64,000 bases of DNA from positions 366,506-430,505 of the forward strand of contig MU119224.1 of assembly GCA_014904845.1 (NCBI GenBank). Direction: 5' to 3'. Below, piece after piece: positions 24,489 to 34,275 of this stretch. Every line of letters starts with the position of its first letter. Positions within the stretch are counted from its first letter, which is position 1. The translations under genes and the position numbers were made by a program. Under the pieces are notes generated by a model. The model was not told the origin of the DNA. It did not search any database and saw only the letters and a list, made by a program, of their open reading frames with translations. The stretch is from Acephala macrosclerotiorum (taxonomy: Eukaryota > Ascomycota > Leotiomycetes > Helotiales > Mollisiaceae).

Positions 24489-24526
24489 AGCGAAACTGTA
24501 CGTCTCAATCAACGTACAGTTTCGCT
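24489..24526. repeat. perfect 15-bp inverted repeat with 8-nt loop
   Basis: Left arm AGCGAAACTGTACGT (24489-24503), loop CTCAATCA, right arm ACGTACAGTTTCGCT (24512-24526). All 15 pairs match. It lies 30 bp after the decayed CGH copy and ~290 bp before the next one. Confidence 0.9.
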
Positions 24527-24817
24527 ACTACTCCCCATGCTCATCCTTCAAGATAGAGACGTAGTGCTCGAGAGAACAGGACAGCAATAGCACAAAACAT
24601 ACTTCTTAATTTCAAAGATTAAGAGGACTTTGAGGATCACAGGCAAAAAGAGAACGATAGTCATTAGTCCTCTTCTTCACATCGTCCTTCCCCTCGTTCA
24701 CGATCAGCACACCTCATCCGACATCAAAAACCTAGAAACCTCCAAAACCAGATTCAAACTCGACTTCCACACATCAGAATTTCTAACCAAAACAACCTCG
24801 AGTTTCAATCAATCACC

Positions 24818-25407
24818 ATGAAGTGGGCTACACTAGACGTCGAAACCACATACCGAGGTTGCGGACATGTCGTGATCGACCCCACGGAAAGAAGAATCAC
24901 CATTTCCCAGAGCATCTGCATCTCCTTCTGCAGCGCCAAAGAAACAAGCGAGCAACCAACAACACAATTGCGACATGTCGTTGCGCATGGTCGATGTTCC
25001 CGATTGCGAGATCAAAGTAAAACAGATAGCCCGATTCAGGATCGGAGCATCCTTCCTACCCGATATTCAATTGCTCAATACAGTTGACAACTCAACAATT
25101 CCTAAAAAGAATTCAGAGTGTGTAATCTGCAGAGATTCTGGTAGTCTCTATGTCGGTGTATTTCGTGAGCCTCCCTGTAGGCACAAGTTTCACTTTGATT
25201 TGCCTCGAGCCGTGGATCAACGAGTATTAAACTTGTCCGTACTGTGGACAGAAATGGTGGATTAAAGCCCTCCCTGGATGGAAAGCTTGGCAATACCAGT
25301 TCTATAGGGATGAAATGGCAAACACCATGCTGTGGTGTGGCCACACGTATGGCTTGGCCTGCCATTGCCATTATGAGTCATGGTCGAGTGACCACCAAGA
25401 GACTTGA
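24818..25407 (+). pseudogene. broken CGH plus RING-H2 gene
   Basis: Exon 1 24818-25016 starts MKWATLDVETTYRGCGHV. A plausible 100-bp intron (GTAAAA...TTGAC...TTCAG, 25017-25116) restores the frame into KCVICRDSG. The RING-H2 pattern is then C-V-I-C, 15 residues, C-R-H-K-F-H-F-D-C, but an extra T in the run at 25199-25201 shifts the frame after FHFD. In the shifted frame LEPWINEY is followed by a TAA at 25228-25230 and then TCPYCGQKWW, which supplies the last C-x2-C. The frame stays open for 58 more codons, including LWCGHTYGLACHCH, to a TGA at 25405. Two lesions inside an otherwise perfect RING-H2 point to recent loss, or to one sequencing indel plus a real nonsense change. Relatives: genes at 19109 (RING) and 24206. 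Confidence 0.65.
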
Positions 25408-27775
25408 TGAAGGAACAGGGAACAACAATGAAGTAAATTCCATTCGAAAACTTGTATAATCCCGGCCACTATATCCCGTGCTATGTGAACGAAAGTCTTG
25501 ACTGTAACTATCTATATGGAGACATGTAGTAGAGCACGAAAGAGATTCTTTATCCTCGAGAAAACACAGAGGGCATTGTTGAACCTCGAACAAAGAGAAG
25601 AACAATTACTTTGTCAGTCTCCTTTGATTCGGCGTAAACATGACGACTGCCGCACTTTCCTCAACAATCCTTTGTTGTACGTAAGAAAATATCCACTTCG
25701 ATTCTCCACTTGAGCGTTCAAGTTTGTTCAGCCAGTGAGTGATAGTGAATAACAGAACAGCGCTTGCTGTCTGTCATTTCCTCCCTTTCCCTTCTATACT
25801 TTACATCCGCCCACCTGCCCTACTACCTCTAGGACTCATTTGCCTTTCCGAATTCTTTTCATCTAGCACTAAGTCATGTGTTCAGCAAGGAAGGTCGCCC
25901 ACTCCTGTGGCCACTGGTCCGCCCGTGTTACACATTGTGAGATTGCACGGAGCAGTCGCGTGATCCAACAGTGCTCAGTCGAGAACACTACGTTCCTTAC
26001 GACAATAAACGATCGTCAGCTGTGCTTTCGGTGCTTAGAAAGTAGGTAAATGGGGTGATGAGCTCGACGTGAAGAAATTAGCTTGAGATCGAGAACTATT
26101 TTCTTACCCCTCATTGATACTGAAGACACATAGAAGATCTCGCTGATGAATGGCAAGAACAAAGCAATGGATCCACTAAAATAAACAACTGACGTTCCTA
26201 ACTCTGCTACGTGACCTCTGAGAAGGTAAGCTGTTTGAGATGCTTAGTCTGCAGCAATCCCTCTTGCAAGGATTCATGAAAAGCGGTTAGGAGTTTGGGC
26301 CTGTTTGGCCAAGCAGGCTATTCATCACGAAAGCGAACAAGGATGAATCTCATCACGAAAAATGCCATTGTCCTGTGAAGAAAGGGGAGCAGCTTCCCTA
26401 TTTCTGTATTTCTTCCCTGCAAGGTCCCAACTTCACACCTCATCACCACCGCCTTCCGACATTCAGTATTCTCAAAGACAATTTACAACATGTTCAAAAG
26501 TCGCCTCTCATCATGAACTTTGTCTTAGAAACAACACAAGAGACCCCCGATAGGAACAATTCTGAGATTATATCAAAAGAAACAGGCTAGTAACCTGCGA
26601 GTCAAATTGCCCTAGGTGAGAGCAATGGCAACGACACGAGTCGCCCGCAAGAAAATCTCTAGCTACGAAAATCGATCTTTTCGTCTTGCAAAAGAATCCA
26701 TAGAGCGTTTCCAACACCATCGCTTCCGCTACCAAGAACGCAAACGAGCTGTTCTAGTTGCTACTTTCAACAAGATCAGAGCCGTGAAGGTTTCTCTTCA
26801 AAGAGATTTAGATAAACTCGAGCTCGAAGTCGCTTTGGATGTTTCCGACGCATTGCATTAAGTGTGCCAGCAAATGTGTAATATTGATGGTCAAGCCGAA
26901 GAGAAGGCCATCGTTGGCTTCATTCTTCGCTCAGGACGTTAATTGGAAGAATCGGCTGCACACGAAAAGTCGAGAATTGAGATACTGGTAGGCATAGAGG
27001 AAGGTATTGTAGTTATTGATACTTGACTTGAAAACCATTATTAAGGATTGCTGGCTTTCTATGCTGAATTTGATCGTGTTATTGATCTCGCAAAACATTT
27101 GATGGCATACGATCAGAGACTGATCGATCAAGACATCGCATGATACATAGCCCAGCAACAAAAAACTTCAAGTGATGTTCTCGTTCTATTGTACGAAGGT
27201 GGAATACAAGCCTCTCCCTCGAGGCCCTCCCGACTCTCCACGATAGAAATGAAAGTTTGGCTGGATCAGACTTCCTTAGAAAAGAAATGAGTCAAGTACT
27301 TCTTCTCCACAGAAAGGGTTTTAAATGTCCCCAAGCTCCGTGATATATTTGACCGTGACTAAAATTCGGAAGGCAAAAGCCAGCCTTGCTGGGACTCATG
27401 ATACTGGGTAGTAAGGACTAATACTTCGTACACGATATTGAAAGAGCTACTCGAACGTTGGACGTGGAGCGTGGATGGAAAGGGTGGAAGGATATGTCGG
27501 TGAACGGTGATATATACAGGTTAAGTAAAAATCAAAATACACAAACATTACTCGAATCTTGTATAGGTCATCAAAATGAGCGCTGATGCAGCCTTCCCAT
27601 TGTCCTTGCTTCACTGAAGCATCGTGAAATTTTCTGGCTTTGCCACTCTTTCCCCTCTCGTCTTTCCCTTGATGTCCAATCTGCAGTCGAACATCTTTTC
27701 TCACTCTCATCGTGTCTTCGCTTAACTAGTTTAGAGAGCAGGTCTAGGAACCGTGTAGCTACCATCCAGTCAGCA
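25408..27775. other. intergenic, only one small ORF of possible interest
   Basis: No gene recognised apart from the 78-codon ORF at 26625-26861. No RNA gene seen. Confidence 0.5.
26625..26861 (+). CDS. possible small basic protein (78 aa), unrecognised
   Basis: ATG at 26625 (context AGCAATGGCA). The product is Arg/Lys-rich and predicted helical (TTRVARKKISSYENRSF, ESIERFQHHRFRYQERKR, VSLQRDLDKLELEV), without Cys, signal peptide or known motif. Codon composition is even and protein-like, unlike most ORFs nearby, and the frame continues past the stop with 30 more sense codons. It may be a real small gene, the last exon of a gene whose earlier exons I cannot define (a candidate 5' ORF MNFVLETTQETPD begins at 26513), or chance. 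Confidence 0.3.
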   Translation: MATTRVARKKISSYENRSFRLAKESIERFQHHRFRYQERKRAVLVATFNKIRAVKVSLQRDLDKLELEVALDVSDALH

Positions 27776-28509
27776 TCATCCCAAACCATTTGTCCCCGCA
27801 GGAAAACCCACTACAGGAGAATAGATATTGATCAAAATCCCTGGATCAGTTGCTTTATACGCACCAGGAAACACTACCAACGGGCCCGGAGTTCCTGCCT
27901 CACCACCAGTAACAGTGATCTGTCCACACGAGATGTAGAATTGTGCTGCACCAGAACTTTGGGCGACGTGCAGTCTGATGTGTTCCACGCGGAGGAGATA
28001 GCCGCCGCTGGGCGTCGACTTTGGGATAGTGAAGGATACAGATTTTGCATCTGCGAGAGCATTAGTAGAGTTTTGTGGACATGATGGAGGGTAGGCATAC
28101 TATCTGTAGGCCATGAAAGCGCTTGACCACCGAACTTTGGACCTTCCTCAAAGATCTTGAACCAAACTTCACCATTTCCATCGAAATTCGCAGCGGTCTC
28201 TCCAGCTGGCACCTTGGCCATGTATATCAGAAGAGGTCCTGGTGGTAAAAATGTCTGGATTTGCGGAGAAGCCGGCTGTAGAGCCGGCAGCTATTGAGAG
28301 CGTGCTTGGAGCGAATGCAGAGGAACTATTGTTGTTGCATCTGATGTCGAGGGAAGCTACATTGGTGACTGGCTGGAACGTGTAGTAGCCGGTCCACTGG
28401 CGAACGTATTGCCGTGCTGGATTGTGGCAGCGCCCAAAATGATGGAGGAGAAGTTGTAATGGGCGTGGGCTGCGGTGGCAAGAGCTAAGAAGGAAGTGAT
28501 AACCTTCAT
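27776..28509 (-). pseudogene. AA9-type lytic polysaccharide monooxygenase with two frameshifts
   Basis: ATG at 28509 gives a 16-residue signal peptide (MKVITSFLALATAAHA) followed by His17-Tyr, the copper-binding N-terminus of AA9. After ATIQHG the frame is lost: QYVRQWTGYYTFQPVTNV continues one frame away until NPDIF. Near 28235-28245, in a TTTTT run at the codons for the usual HPGP motif (second copper His), the original frame returns as GPLLIYMAKVPAGE. A 50-bp intron (28100-28051, GTATGC...TACTAAT...GCAG) then joins WPTDN to AKSVSFTIP, and the rest is intact: [40 protein letters not shown], stop at 27776. Read literally, the first frame ends at a TAG shortly after the first lesion. AA9 enzymes oxidise cellulose and related glucans outside the cell. 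It is a recent pseudogene or carries two sequence errors. Confidence 0.75.
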
Positions 28510-29384
28510 GATAAAAACAAACAGCTCGAAGAAGCAGATTATAGGCAAGAAGTGAAGACGATGAAGGAGGTGAAGAATCAAAAAGTGGTGTGTACCACAG
28601 CCCAAGTTATATAGCCAATCGCAAAGGCACGCGCTGGACTACCGAGCAGCCATGCCCAAACTGACGATATCTCCCATCATTCTCATGCAACACTTTATTG
28701 CAGTGATATTGCGACAACTTCTTACCTGCCTCATTCATCGTACTTCAGTTTCGATCCGCAGTCTGAACGAAACGAGGCGCCCCCACAACGCCATCGCAAA
28801 CCCCGGATTGTGCCTCATTTTGCGGCACTTTTATCCCAGGCTTAAGCATCGGCAATCTATCCTGCTGACCTGATGATCTCAAATCACAACTTTCGTGGGT
28901 GGTGAAATATTGGTCGTAATATATTTGATATCCGGCTAAGTTGCCAAAGGCTCATCGTTCCGTTCGACGTTTTAGCCAGATTGGATCTTGGCACGTGTAC
29001 TTCCGTTTTTTTCATCAAGCAAAAACATCGAGTCTCGGAAGGAGAGCCGGTGAAACGTGGCTCTGGGTTCTGAATCTTTGTGGAGATGAAGAGATTCGTG
29101 GTCCAATATCCCGATGTTGCACAGAGAAAGCTTGTTTTCATCTCCTGGCGGCGAGGCAGTTCAACGAAGGATGATATCACCAGGGTTGACAGTGATGATT
29201 TGATGACGTTAGATACTCGAAGGAAGACTGATAATGCGATCCAAAGTTTCGCGAAAAAGGGACGGGAGACGAGATGACCGAATCAGAAGCGAGGACTTTA
29301 TGTAGACATGTTTGGTATCTTTCAACTTCACACAAAAATCAGCGATCCAATAACAAATTGCCAACCATTTCAAGACAACGTCTC
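28510..29384. other. intergenic between AA9 copy and UGT gene
   Basis: 5' flank of the AA9 copy (a C/T-rich leader on the minus strand) and 3' flank of the glycosyltransferase. The ORFs present have no recognisable content. Confidence 0.55.
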
Positions 29385-31003
29385 TCAGGTACTCTCCAAG
29401 AATTCGATGATCTTTTTGCAAGCCTTCTTTCGCCCTCCGGGCCTGGCACTTATGGCGACTAGTTCTCTTGCTTTCTCCTTCATGCGCGATGCTTCAGGAG
29501 TATGGCCCAGAACTTTAAAAAGTGCTTGCGACAACTCTCTTGCTTCTACGCTTGGTGCTGCTGACCGACTGCCGTACACCCCTATTCCGAGCCACTCCAC
29601 TCGGTTGGCAAAATCGAGAGTATCGAGCCAACATGGAAGAATGACTTGAGGTACCCCGGCACTGTCGATTGTCAGCATACGTACTCCCACGAAGAATGGG
29701 GGATGCACACCTCAAGGCCTCGTGAAACGAATTAGAGCCACCATGATGAACAGAGCAGATCACGTGTCCGCTCTGCAACGCTGCTAATGGGTCTACAGAA
29801 AGCCATTCGACGACCTTCACTCTTCCGGTCGACATATATGGAGCAATAGCTTCCAGTAACTCTTGCTTGGCGCCTGTGCCTGAGAATCCACTCGTTGCTT
29901 TAGCTCTGGAAACCGATAGGCCACCAGAGGTTTTGAGTTTCCATAGGACCTGGATACTTGGCATTTTCTCTAGGACCATCTTCAATCCCAGAGCGAATTG
30001 CTTGGCCATCTCATCATCCATTCGGATATGCGACCCGAGATTGATCAATACAGTTGGGGCACCCTCCAGCCAAGCCTGAAGCTTAGGATCCTGTTCTGAC
30101 ACTGATCGAAATGGAAGAAGGATCGGGCCACAAGGAGTAACATTCGGCGGAACATAGCATGGATAGTCCGTCTCCGGGGTCGACACCAAAAGATACTGGT
30201 TCTCTTTCTTCCAGACATTAAAAACAGGCGATAGTTTGGGCAGCCCGCGAGATTGTCGCCAACTAATCATCTCCTTCACTTTTGGAGATGTGACTAGAAT
30301 CCATAATAGCATGACCTTGAGGAAGATGTTTGCCGGAATGAGATACCACGGAACTGGATAAGGGAATGCAGAAGATACACTACGTGAGGTCAGCATAAAG
30401 CTCAGGCTTGGCTCCCTCGCGCGATACGTACGCTGGCCATCTGCAAAGTTGAGTGAACAATGGTTGCTGCTTCTTACAAATCTCCTGAAACGTATTTGGA
30501 CTGAGGATAACACAGTCCCGTGATATCGCTTTGCAAGCTTCTAGCCCTTGGCTCATGAGAGGATCAATCACGATGAGATCTGGCGCAGTTGAGCGTAGAA
30601 TGTCAATGCAGCTTTCATAGCCCATCATGTACTCTTTCTCGTCCCATGTCGTCGCAATAGCTGGAAGAGTGACTTGATAGGTTTTCGACGCCCCTCTAAT
30701 GCCAGGACGAAATGGGCCAACGAATTCATTCTTCCGTGCAAGAGCTTCCAAAGCCGATGTCCCCGTGATGGCGTGAAACCGTGCAGGAAAGGAATTGCTA
30801 GGAACCAATTCGTTGACGTCCTGGATACGTTTTTCGAGAGGGCTGAAAGAAGCAACGTCTATTTCGTATGACTGGAGAAGGAGGAGTTCGTAGACAACTG
30901 CGAGGATGACATTCGCTTGACCGTATTCGCTACTGGTGAGGAAAGTGATTTTCTTCCGCTTCCCGCCACCCGCATGAGATTTCGCCATTGAAACTTCCAT
31001 CAT
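29385..31003 (-). CDS. UDP-glycosyltransferase, GT1 family (505 aa)
   Basis: Exons 31003-30432, 30379-29711 and 29661-29385; introns of 52 bp (GTACGT...GCTGAC...GTAG) and 49 bp (GTGTGC...GCTGAC...ACAG). The sum is 506 codons. The N-terminal Rossmann domain starts KKITFLTSSEYGQANV, with a hydrophobic helix and EIDVAS strand typical of acceptor-side folds. The donor-binding half has PTVLINLGSH, IQVLWKLK, VKVVEWLSVDPLAALQ and the signature VHHGGSNSFHEAL (residues ~401-413), continuing across the last intron into SAGVPQVILPCWLDTLDFANR. The plant-type final D-Q is replaced by D-T...D-F, common in fungal members. No signal peptide; probably cytosolic. It transfers a sugar from UDP-sugar to a small lipophilic acceptor that the sequence does not reveal. 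ATG 31003 is chosen (next in-frame ATGs at 31000 and 30988); the upstream frame lacks an ATG. Confidence 0.88.
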
Positions 31004-32074
31004 CGATGTTACCCTGCTGTTGGCCTCAATGCCGCAGCATTTGTGCCCGTGATGATAGTAAGGACTCCCAGGCTTGGCGGATAGCCCTTGATATATCTTG
31101 CACGGACTCAAGCGTGGGCGGGGAAAAGGCAACTGCCGCCATCATATGGGAAGGATGTACCGGCGTGCCATCGATCGTCGAGGCTTGTTTTAGGTGCCTA
31201 CCATCCTGTGTTTGGATGGTGCCTCGGTTCTTTGTCCCTAGGTGGTCATGATCATCATCAAACATGTCAGGATCGCTCACATGCAAATACAGTATTAGAA
31301 GTGCCGATCTAAGAAAGGGCTAAGTGATAGCCGCATGGATATATGTGACATCTTGCAGAAAGGGAAAATGCAACCTTGCAGAAGAGAAAACAAAACAACT
31401 GTTATCATGGATGCAGACGAGATTCAGTCGTCTGAGAGTTGAGATAAACCACCCTTACTTAAGCGACGCTAAGCCGGATGAGGATTCGGAGGCCGAGGGT
31501 TTGTTGAGTACGCCAGCTTCATCACAGAAAGACTTCTTCTTCATGGGGTGAAAGTAGCCACCTCTTTCAACAACAAATTTCTTGATAATTTCTTGATAAT
31601 TTCCGAGACAGCCCTCGTAATATGCCCAGCTTCTTACCCCGACTCCCTTCAAGCTGAAGATGGGAATAAAATGATAAAGTCTATTCTCAATCCGAGAAGC
31701 ATGTACCTCAACACAATGTTGCGGTTTTCTGGTCTCAAGCACGTGCTCATCATCTCAAAGCGATTGAAAGTACTCGGCCCAGACGCAAGAGCGATATTTC
31801 ATTGTGAGATCCATACATATATAAATTTGGGAGCTGTTATAGCTTTAAGCACTTTGATTCTACCACGTTAAGTAAAGTCTGGTCGGCATTTGGACGGGCG
31901 TCACGTGCGTCCGCTTTTGACTTCATTCTTATCTGGGCTACCACGCACAGTATGTATAATAAGATTTCCAAAAGAGTATTCCCCTTGATTTACCTGTTAT
32001 GATTCGAGAGCAAGACTCAAAAGCCCCTACCATAACTTATCGATTTTGATCCCACCTCACAGACATCGATCAAA
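31004..32074. other. intergenic, no gene seen
   Basis: 5' flank of the UGT gene and short chance ORFs (31324-31551, 31548-31871) with no recognisable motif. Confidence 0.55.
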
Positions 32075-32603
32075 ATGTGTTTTAACTTCTTACGGAGAGA
32101 CTTTCGTAAATTTCGGGCTAAAAAGTATTGTTCGGTAACATGTCCAACACAAGGTTCCTTCATGGAATGCTACAGTTGCAGTTTCCTTGGAATACAAATC
32201 TGAAGGCAGATGTCATCACTCCCGCGGAGCTGTGATTGAATGTACGGTTGATACGGGAGCGGGGGCTACAGTCATGTGTAGGAAAATGTACGAGAAACAC
32301 TACTCTCAGTTCGAAAACCGGACTTTGCAAAGGGGCAAACTTGGGGGTGTAAGTTTTACAGGAGGAAAATTGGATATGAAGGAATACTTCAAGAGCTCTC
32401 TAGTGATTCGCGGCAAAGACGAGAACGTCGTGCTGCATGGGGAAATTCTGATCGTAGATAGCAAAGTAAACACTTCGCTGCTAATTGGCATGCATTTGCC
32501 TGGGCTAGCTAGAGCGGTTCTTGAGCTTGGTAGCGAAGGAGGTGTCTTGAAAGTCGGGAAGGCGGAGGGAATTTTGAGATGTTTAGCAACCCCACTGAAG
32601 TGA
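32075..32603 (+). CDS. retropepsin-like aspartic protease domain protein (about 140-150 aa)
   Basis: The open frame from 32187 to 32603 encodes GAVIECTVDTGAGATVM, the DTGA active-site loop of retroviral-type proteases, followed by a beta-rich stretch and NTSLLIGMHLPG, whose LLIG fits the hydrophobic-hydrophobic-Gly motif near the C-terminus of retropepsins. The domain length (~110 residues) is right for a single retropepsin. There is no ATG in this frame before the domain. A first exon 32075-32105 (MCFNFLRRDF) joined by a 76-bp intron (GTAAAT...TTGCAG, 32106-32181) would give 150 aa; this donor is weak and the model uncertain. No reverse transcriptase or integrase sequence is adjacent and the base composition is normal, so it may be a domesticated protease or a short retrotransposon relic. 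It is convergent to the gene at 32870-33926. Confidence 0.55.
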
Positions 32604-32869
32604 ATCTTAGTTGGATCAAACGAGGTACAGGAGAACTGTCGAACAAGGTGCGAAAGGCAAAGGTACTCTAGGATATGTGAGGACTCTCCACCCACATGTA
32701 TGATACTCGTCAAAAGGACTTTCCGTCCACGTAAAATAGATTGTTAGATATCTAGTGGTTTTGGTCGGGGGCATTGTAACACCCGTTTATGGAGTTTTTG
32801 TGACTTCGTTCTTCTAGAATATCGATGTAAAAATATACAAGGTCTCCTTGACCGGCTGCAGTGCTGCCT

Positions 32870-33926
32870 TCAAATCTTTGAGGACCGACTCTTCGACTTT
32901 TCTAAACACAAGTGGTCAGCATCACGATATCCATATATCTCTCGCGACATGAAACTCACCTTCCAATTCTTTCTTCTTGATCTGAAATCTCTTCATCGGC
33001 GCTCCCTCCACAAATCGCTCTGCCAGCGCATCAAGACTATTCACTACAGCAATCAACCTCCCATCCCTCAACGGCGCATTCTGTAGTCTCTTCGTCTCCA
33101 TCATACTCTTCCCATCATTAACCCTCAATTGCTCCTCCAAATACTCCTTCACATCCTTCTGAAACGTCTCGTTAGGAAATATCCTATTCACCATACCCCA
33201 GTTCTCCAATTCAGTTGCTGTCAACTTCCGTCCAAACATCAAGAACTCATTCGCCCGATGGACTCCCATGCTCTGAGAAAAATTGATCGCGGATCCATTT
33301 TCTGGTACGAGGCCAAGGGCTGAGAATGGGGCTTGGAGATAGCATGAAGAGGATGCAAGAACGATGTCTGCTACGCCTGTGAACCATGCTGCTCCACCTC
33401 CGACGGCGGGACCGTTTAGGGCCAGGACGAAGACTTTCTTGTGGTCGATTATAGAGCGGAGCATTTCGAGAGCTGAGCGTACAAAGATATAAGCATGGAA
33501 TTATCGTTGGAAAATGCGAGAGCACTTGCCTGGCCCAAAGCGTGATAGATATGCTATCTTCTTCTCTGCGGCGTTGGCGTATGTTTCTGTTGACTCCAAG
33601 CCACTCCCTGCACGTAGTAAGCTTCTCTCCTGAGATCGAAATAGATGAGGGATTCCTCACCTCGGACATCAGCACCGGCAGAGAAGAAACGTCCCTCGCC
33701 AGTGAGGACAGTAAAGACAGTATTTGGATTCTCATTGAGCTCTCGGATTGCGGCGATGGTCTCTCCCATGAGATTTCCACCGAATGCATTGAGGCTTTTG
33801 GGACGATTGAACTTGGAATATTAGCAAGGAATGGAACAGGAAAAGATGAGACGGGGAAATAACTTTGATGATACCAATCTGTCCCGATATTGTCAGAACG
33901 ATGTCGTTAAACTTCTGAGACGACAT
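32870..33926 (-). CDS. enoyl-CoA hydratase/isomerase family protein, ECI-like, with SKI C-terminus (278 aa)
   Basis: Five exons: 33926-33864, 33811-33661, 33607-33530, 33472-32960, 32901-32870; total 279 codons with all phases consistent. Introns of 52, 53, 57 and 58 bp; the third begins CCAG|GCAAGT and is a GC-AG intron. Crotonase-fold motifs: FNRPKSLNAFGGNLM, GRFFSAGADVRG (oxyanion loop), ALNGPAVGGGAAWF (second oxyanion Gly-Gly), ADIVLAS, then LQAPFSALGLVPENGSA, with the Glu of PEN at the position of the catalytic acid of delta3,delta2-enoyl-CoA isomerases. The last three residues, Ser-Lys-Ile, are a PTS1-like peroxisome signal encoded by the tiny last exon. Likely role: isomerising unsaturated acyl-CoA intermediates in peroxisomal beta-oxidation. 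A hydratase or other crotonase activity is not excluded. It shares a 349-bp divergent region with the gene at 34276. Confidence 0.87.
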
Positions 33927-34275
33927 GATAAGCGGCGCTCGAAGCTAGAGAATGGATGTCGAACGGTATCACACAAATAGAAGAGAGCGTCTAAAAAGTA
34001 GTTTGAAGTCTCTAGATGCCTCGATGCAGAAATCTTAGGGTATTCTTAAGTGTATATCAAATTGTTCCATGCTTTGGAGATACTTCGATACAGGCAGATT
34101 CAGGACGCGGGACGCGCTCCATAGCCGAACTTTTGCGGAGATGCCGATCACTCATCAACCTCGGAACAAGAGCTTCCCCTGACAACATTATCACGACCTT
34201 GGTTGTTCAGTCCAGGTATCCCGACCGATTGATTCTACCTGAACCGAGATGCCATTGCTAGAAAGCTCGGTGCTA
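33927..34275. promoter_or_regulatory. divergent promoter region, ECI-like gene / VOC gene
   Basis: 349 bp between the two start codons. No specific motif claimed. Confidence 0.5.

Noticed and set aside
24489..24526. Rho-independent bacterial terminator
   Set aside because: The host is a fungus and no T-run follows the stem; recorded only as an inverted repeat.
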